From Zoogloea oryzae (GTDB lineage: Bacteria > Pseudomonadota > Gammaproteobacteria > Burkholderiales > Rhodocyclaceae), in contig NZ_BSPX01000010.1 of the NCBI RefSeq assembly GCF_030161255.1, positions 1 to 64,000 of the forward strand: DNA of 64,000 nt, written 5' to 3'. Positions 60,970-64,000 of the stretch are shown here, in pieces. The notes under the pieces were generated by a model. That model saw nothing but the letters and a program-made list of their open reading frames with translations. It did not search any database and was not told where the DNA came from. The first letter of the stretch is position 1. Every line of letters begins with the position of its first letter. The translations under genes and the position numbers were made by a program.

Positions 60970-62230
60970 AAACGCGGTCGAACTCGCCCCGGGCGTCCAC
61001 TGGGTGGGCGCCCTCGACCCGCATCTGCGCAACTTCGACATCATCCTGCGCACCGCCAACGGCACCACCTACAACGCCTACGTGGTGCGTGGCGAGACCG
61101 GCGTGGCGGTGATCGACACGGTGAAGGAGAGCTTCGCCGACGATTTCTTCCGGCGGCTCGAATCCGTCGCCCGCTACGACGAGATCACCACCATCGTCCT
61201 CAACCACCTGGAGCCGGACCACAGCGGCGCCCTGCCGGAGCTGCTCAAGCGCGCCCCCCAGGCCAGGGTGTACCTCTCGCGCCGCGCCCAGATGATGCTG
61301 AAGGCGCTGCTCAAGCCCAGCGGCGAAGCCCCGCCCGAATACATCCCGGTGACCACCGGCGACACCATCGACCTGGGCGGGCGCACCCTGCACTTCCTGC
61401 ACACGCCCTACCTGCACTGGCCCGACACCCAATGCACCTACCTCGTCGAGGAAGGCATGCTGTTTTCGGGCGACGTGTTTGGCTGCCACTTCTGCGACGC
61501 CCGGCTCTACAACGACGCGGTGGGCGATTTCCGCTTCTCGTTCGAGTACTACTACGCCCACATCATGCGGCCGTTCCGCGAGAACGTGCTGGACGCGCTG
61601 GCCCTCATCGAGCCCCTCAACCTGCGCCTGATCGCCCCGGCCCACGGCCCCATCCTGCGCCACATGCCGCGGGACTACGTGCAGCGCTACCGCGAGCTGG
61701 CCATGCCGCGCCTGTTCAACGAGGCCCGCAGCGAGAAGACTCTGGTGGTCTTCTACATCTCGGCCTACGGCAACACCCGGCGGATGGCCGAGGCGCTGGC
61801 CGCCGGTGCCGAATCCATCGGCGGCGTGCGGGTGTCGCTGTACGACCTGGAAGGCGGCGAGTCCGGCATCTTCACCGACCTCATCGAAGAGGCCGACGGC
61901 CTCGCCTTCGGCAGCCCGACCATCAACGCCGACGCGGTCAAGCCCATCTGGGACGTGCTCTCGTCCCTCACCACCGTCAACGTCAAGGGCAAGCTCGGCG
62001 CCGCCTTCGGCAGCTACGGCTGGAGCGGCGAGGCGGTGCGCCTGATCGAGGACCGCCTGCGCGGCCTGAAGCTGCGGGTGCCGGTGGAAGGCCTGCGCAT
62101 CAAGCTCGTGCCCGACGCCGGCGAGCTGGAGCAGTGCCACGCCCTGGGTGAAACCCTCGCCCGCCACCTCACCGGCCAGGTCGAGCACCGGGAGATCGAG
62201 TTCAGCACGCTGCAGGTCACCCCCGCCTAA
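60947..62230 (+). CDS. FprA-family A-type flavoprotein
   Basis: 427 aa from ATG 60947. An N-terminal metallo-beta-lactamase-like diiron domain (LNHLEPDHSGALPELLKRAP, then GCHFCDARLYNDAVG) precedes a flavodoxin domain (VVFYISAYGNTRRMAEALAA) from about residue 265. Such proteins reduce O2 or NO. In a nitrogen-fixation operon an oxygen-scavenging role is likely, but which substrate is used is not certain. Confidence 0.9.
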   Translation: MRASGITENAVELAPGVHWVGALDPHLRNFDIILRTANGTTYNAYVVRGETGVAVIDTVKESFADDFFRRLESVARYDEITTIVLNHLEPDHSGALPELLKRAPQARVYLSRRAQMMLKALLKPSGEAPPEYIPVTTGDTIDLGGRTLHFLHTPYLHWPDTQCTYLVEEGMLFSGDVFGCHFCDARLYNDAVGDFRFSFEYYYAHIMRPFRENVLDALALIEPLNLRLIAPAHGPILRHMPRDYVQRYRELAMPRLFNEARSEKTLVVFYISAYGNTRRMAEALAAGAESIGGVRVSLYDLEGGESGIFTDLIEEADGLAFGSPTINADAVKPIWDVLSSLTTVNVKGKLGAAFGSYGWSGEAVRLIEDRLRGLKLRVPVEGLRIKLVPDAGELEQCHALGETLARHLTGQVEHREIEFSTLQVTPA

Positions 62231-62259
62231 ATCATTCAGGACAACCAGGAAAACCCACC

Positions 62260-62547
62260 ATGCCCAAAGCCAAAGTCACCTTCGAAGACATCGGCGTCTC
62301 CGTCACCGTCCCGGCCGGCACCCGGCTCATCGAGGTGTCGGAGAAGGTCGGCGCCGGCATCACCTACGGCTGCCGCGAAGGCGAGTGCTGCACCTGCCTC
62401 ACCAAGATCGTCTCGGGCGCCGACAACCTCGCCCCGCCCAGCATGCTCGAGGACCAGGTGCTCAAGGACAACCTCGCCCCCCGGGGCCATCGCCTGGCCT
62501 GCCAGGCCCAGATCATCGGCGGCGAAATCGTCGTCAAGCCCGCATAA
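62260..62547 (+). CDS. [2Fe-2S] ferredoxin, plant type
   Basis: 95 aa. Cluster motif GCREGECCTCLTKI (CX4CX2C) with the fourth Cys in HRLACQAQIIGGEIVV. N-terminal beta-grasp start KVTFEDIGVSVTVPAGTRLI. Soluble electron carrier in the nifB unit, possibly for the flavoprotein just upstream. Confidence 0.9.
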   Translation: MPKAKVTFEDIGVSVTVPAGTRLIEVSEKVGAGITYGCREGECCTCLTKIVSGADNLAPPSMLEDQVLKDNLAPRGHRLACQAQIIGGEIVVKPA

Positions 62548-62611
62548 GACTAAAAGCACGTCCCGCAACCACAGAGAAATTCGTGAACCCGTCATTCCAG
62601 GAGAACTTCAA

Positions 62612-62974
62612 ATGGCCCTGATCACCTTCAGCAGCCCCATGCACAAGGACAAGACGGTCTATGCCGTGGCCGGTAGCCACACCCAGACCATCCTCGCCCT
62701 TGCCAAGGAACACCACATCCCCATCGACTTCGGCTGCCAGGAAGGCAACTGCGGCACCTGCCTCGTGAAGGTCTCGTCCGTCGACGGCAAGCGTCGTCCG
62801 ATGGGCGGCCCGCTCAACGTGCGCGAAGTGGCCGCCCTGACCGAACTGGGCCACATCACCAAGGCCCAGGTCGAGCAGATGTACGTGGATGACATTCCTC
62901 CGACCCAATGGCGTCTGGCCTGCCAGATGATCATCCGCGACGAGGACATCCTGGTCGAGTATCCGAGCAAGTAA
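62612..62974 (+). CDS. [2Fe-2S] ferredoxin, Shethna II (FeSII) type
   Basis: 120 aa with CX4CX2C in FGCQEGNCGTCLVKV and the last Cys in WRLACQMIIRDEDI. The internal insert (KRRPMGGPLNVREVAALTEL) matches the Azotobacter FeSII family. FeSII protects nitrogenase from oxygen by forming an inactive complex (conformational protection). Placement in the nifB operon supports this. Confidence 0.9.
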   Translation: MALITFSSPMHKDKTVYAVAGSHTQTILALAKEHHIPIDFGCQEGNCGTCLVKVSSVDGKRRPMGGPLNVREVAALTELGHITKAQVEQMYVDDIPPTQWRLACQMIIRDEDILVEYPSK

Positions 62975-62997
62975 GTCCCACCCCGGGGGAGGCTGCC

Positions 62998-63570
62998 ATG
63001 AACGTTCTGGACCGCAACGCGCATCACGCCCTGGCCGTCGCCGGCCTGCTGGCCATGCCCTGCCACGACCACGCACGCTTCGATCCGAACCGTCCGCTGC
63101 TGGCCAGTCTGCTGGCCGGCCAGCGCCTCGGCGAAGGCTGCCTGCCCCCGGACCTCGGCCTTGGCGAGCGCACCTGCCGCCAGCTGATCACCGAATACTT
63201 CACCGGGCTGCTCATGCCCGCCTTTCCGCGCAGCACCGACAAGGTGCCCGAGTGGAGCGACCTGCAAAAGCTGCTCGCCGATCACCGGGCCGGGCAGCAC
63301 GCCTCCGAGCTGTGGGTGGCCGACATCATCGCCACCGCCTGCACCGGCGCCGACCACCTGTGGCAGGACCTCGGCCTCGCCAGCCGGGACGAACTCTCCC
63401 GCCTGATGAGGGTGAACTTCCCCACCCTCGCCGCCGCCAACACCGGCGACATGAAGTGGAAGAAGTTCCTCTACCGGCAGTTCTGCGCCGCCGAAGGCAT
63501 CTACGTGTGCCCCGCCCCCTCGTGTGGCGTGTGCAAGGACTACGCCAAGTGCTTTGGACCCGAGCAGTAA
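62998..63570 (+). CDS. nifQ: Molybdenum insertion protein NifQ
   Basis: 190 aa from ATG 62998, ribosome site GGGGGAGG. C-terminal CX4CX2CX5C motif CPAPSCGVCKDYAKC. It is a [Mo-Fe-S] carrier that donates Mo for FeMo-co. The stop lies 22 nt after the GTG taken as the draG start, so the two overlap. Confidence 0.95.
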   Translation: MNVLDRNAHHALAVAGLLAMPCHDHARFDPNRPLLASLLAGQRLGEGCLPPDLGLGERTCRQLITEYFTGLLMPAFPRSTDKVPEWSDLQKLLADHRAGQHASELWVADIIATACTGADHLWQDLGLASRDELSRLMRVNFPTLAAANTGDMKWKKFLYRQFCAAEGIYVCPAPSCGVCKDYAKCFGPEQ

Positions 63571-64000
63571 GCCCGCCGCCAGCCGCGCCGGCCCCATCGG
63601 CCACCACGCCTGACAGCCGGGCCGTCGCGGCCTACCTGGGGCTCGCCATCGGCGACGCCCTCGGCGCCACCGTCGAGTTCCTCACCCCCCGCGAGATCCA
63701 GCACCAGCACGGCGTGCACCAGGACATCAGCGGCGGCGGCTGGCTGCGCCTCAAGGCCGGGCAGGTCACCGACGACACCACCATGTCCCTGGCGCTGGGC
63801 GAGGCGATCCTGGCCGCCGGCCGGGTGGATGCCCGCGCCGCCGCCGACGCCTTCGACGCCTGGATGCGCGGCAAGCCGGTGGATATCGGCAACACCGTGC
63901 GGCGCAACCTCATCACCTACCGCAAGACCGGCAACCCCGAGGCGCCCCTGTCGGAGCACGACGCCGGCAACGGCGCGGCGATGCGCGTGCTGCCGGTGGC
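63549..64000 (+). CDS. draG: ADP-ribosyl-[dinitrogen reductase] hydrolase DraG, 5' part
   Basis: An open frame from GTG 63549 to the right edge, about 150 residues. Family motifs are AYLGLAIGDALGATVEFLTP, KAGQVTDDTTMSLALGEAIL and SEHDAGNGAAMRVLPV. DraG removes ADP-ribose from dinitrogenase reductase to reactivate it. There is no ATG before the conserved region; the GTG inside nifQ is the best start. draT is not visible and may lie downstream. The 3' end is outside the window. Confidence 0.9.
   Translation, partial: MLWTRAVSPPPAAPAPSATTPDSRAVAAYLGLAIGDALGATVEFLTPREIQHQHGVHQDISGGGWLRLKAGQVTDDTTMSLALGEAILAAGRVDARAAADAFDAWMRGKPVDIGNTVRRNLITYRKTGNPEAPLSEHDAGNGAAMRVLPV

Overview
The window reads as chromosome of a high-GC betaproteobacterial diazotroph, most likely Rhodocyclaceae (Azospira/Azonexus/Azoarcus-like). 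The basis is protein style, a phasin and a 3-hydroxybutyrate-oligomer hydrolase (PHA metabolism), and a nif region of the NifL/NifA type with Rnf and Shethna-type ferredoxins. The genus is an inference. No rRNA, tRNA, insertion sequence or CRISPR array was recognised.

Region 1 (1-31 kb) is mostly housekeeping. It holds pseudopilin-like genes and an adenylate cyclase; a KefB/C-type antiporter divergent from kdsD-lptC-lptA, with kdsC missing from its usual slot and no lptB/rpoN after lptA; a phasin behind a consensus promoter bracketed by a 16-bp inverted repeat; a monomeric isocitrate dehydrogenase; an oligo-hydroxybutyrate hydrolase; and aceK divergent from a second, dimeric isocitrate dehydrogenase. 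Next come coaBC-dut-nudix, radC, rpmB-rpmG, a cold-shock gene, clpS-clpA, an RraA-like gene, isocitrate lyase, an EamA transporter, a SpoIIAA-like protein and a sulfurtransferase. Two isocitrate dehydrogenases, AceK and isocitrate lyase within 18 kb form a TCA/glyoxylate branch-point group.

Region 2 (28.6-64 kb) is nitrogen fixation. Minus-strand units are iscA-nifU-nifS, nifE-nifN-nifX-rseC-like-DUF269-CCE_0567-like-fdxB plus two unknown genes, and rnfABCDGEH with an NhaD-like antiporter. Plus-strand units are nifL-nifA, fesI-like-nifZ-nifF-two unknowns-modD-nifX-like, and nifB-fdxN-nifO-FprA-like-[2Fe-2S]-fesII-like-nifQ-draG (draG runs off the end). nifHDK are not in the window. A LysR/PNPOx-like/GST cassette sits between iscA and the nifEN unit. 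A non-nif insert (53.3-58.4 kb) carries a DsrE-like gene, an AT-richer unknown gene, two conserved unknowns and an Fe-S oxidoreductase.

Five TGT-N10-ACA NifA activator sites were read directly, each with -24/-12 sigma-54 elements. They lie ahead of iscA, nifE, rnfA, the fesI-like gene and nifB. Two of them sit between divergent units, rnfA/nifL and the Fe-S oxidoreductase/nifB, so rnf and the Fe-S oxidoreductase probably belong to the NifA regulon. Together the genes cover Fe-S supply (NifU/S, IscA), FeMo-co assembly (NifB, E, N, X, Q), electron delivery (Rnf, NifF, ferredoxins), oxygen protection (Shethna-type ferredoxins, FprA-like) and post-translational control (DraG).

The most unusual non-coding feature is a phased array of about 13 degenerate 20-21 bp dyad units (consensus near ATCGTTTCAGGCGCTGAAAC). 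It fills the gap between the convergent nifX-like and DsrE-like genes, about 52981-53250.
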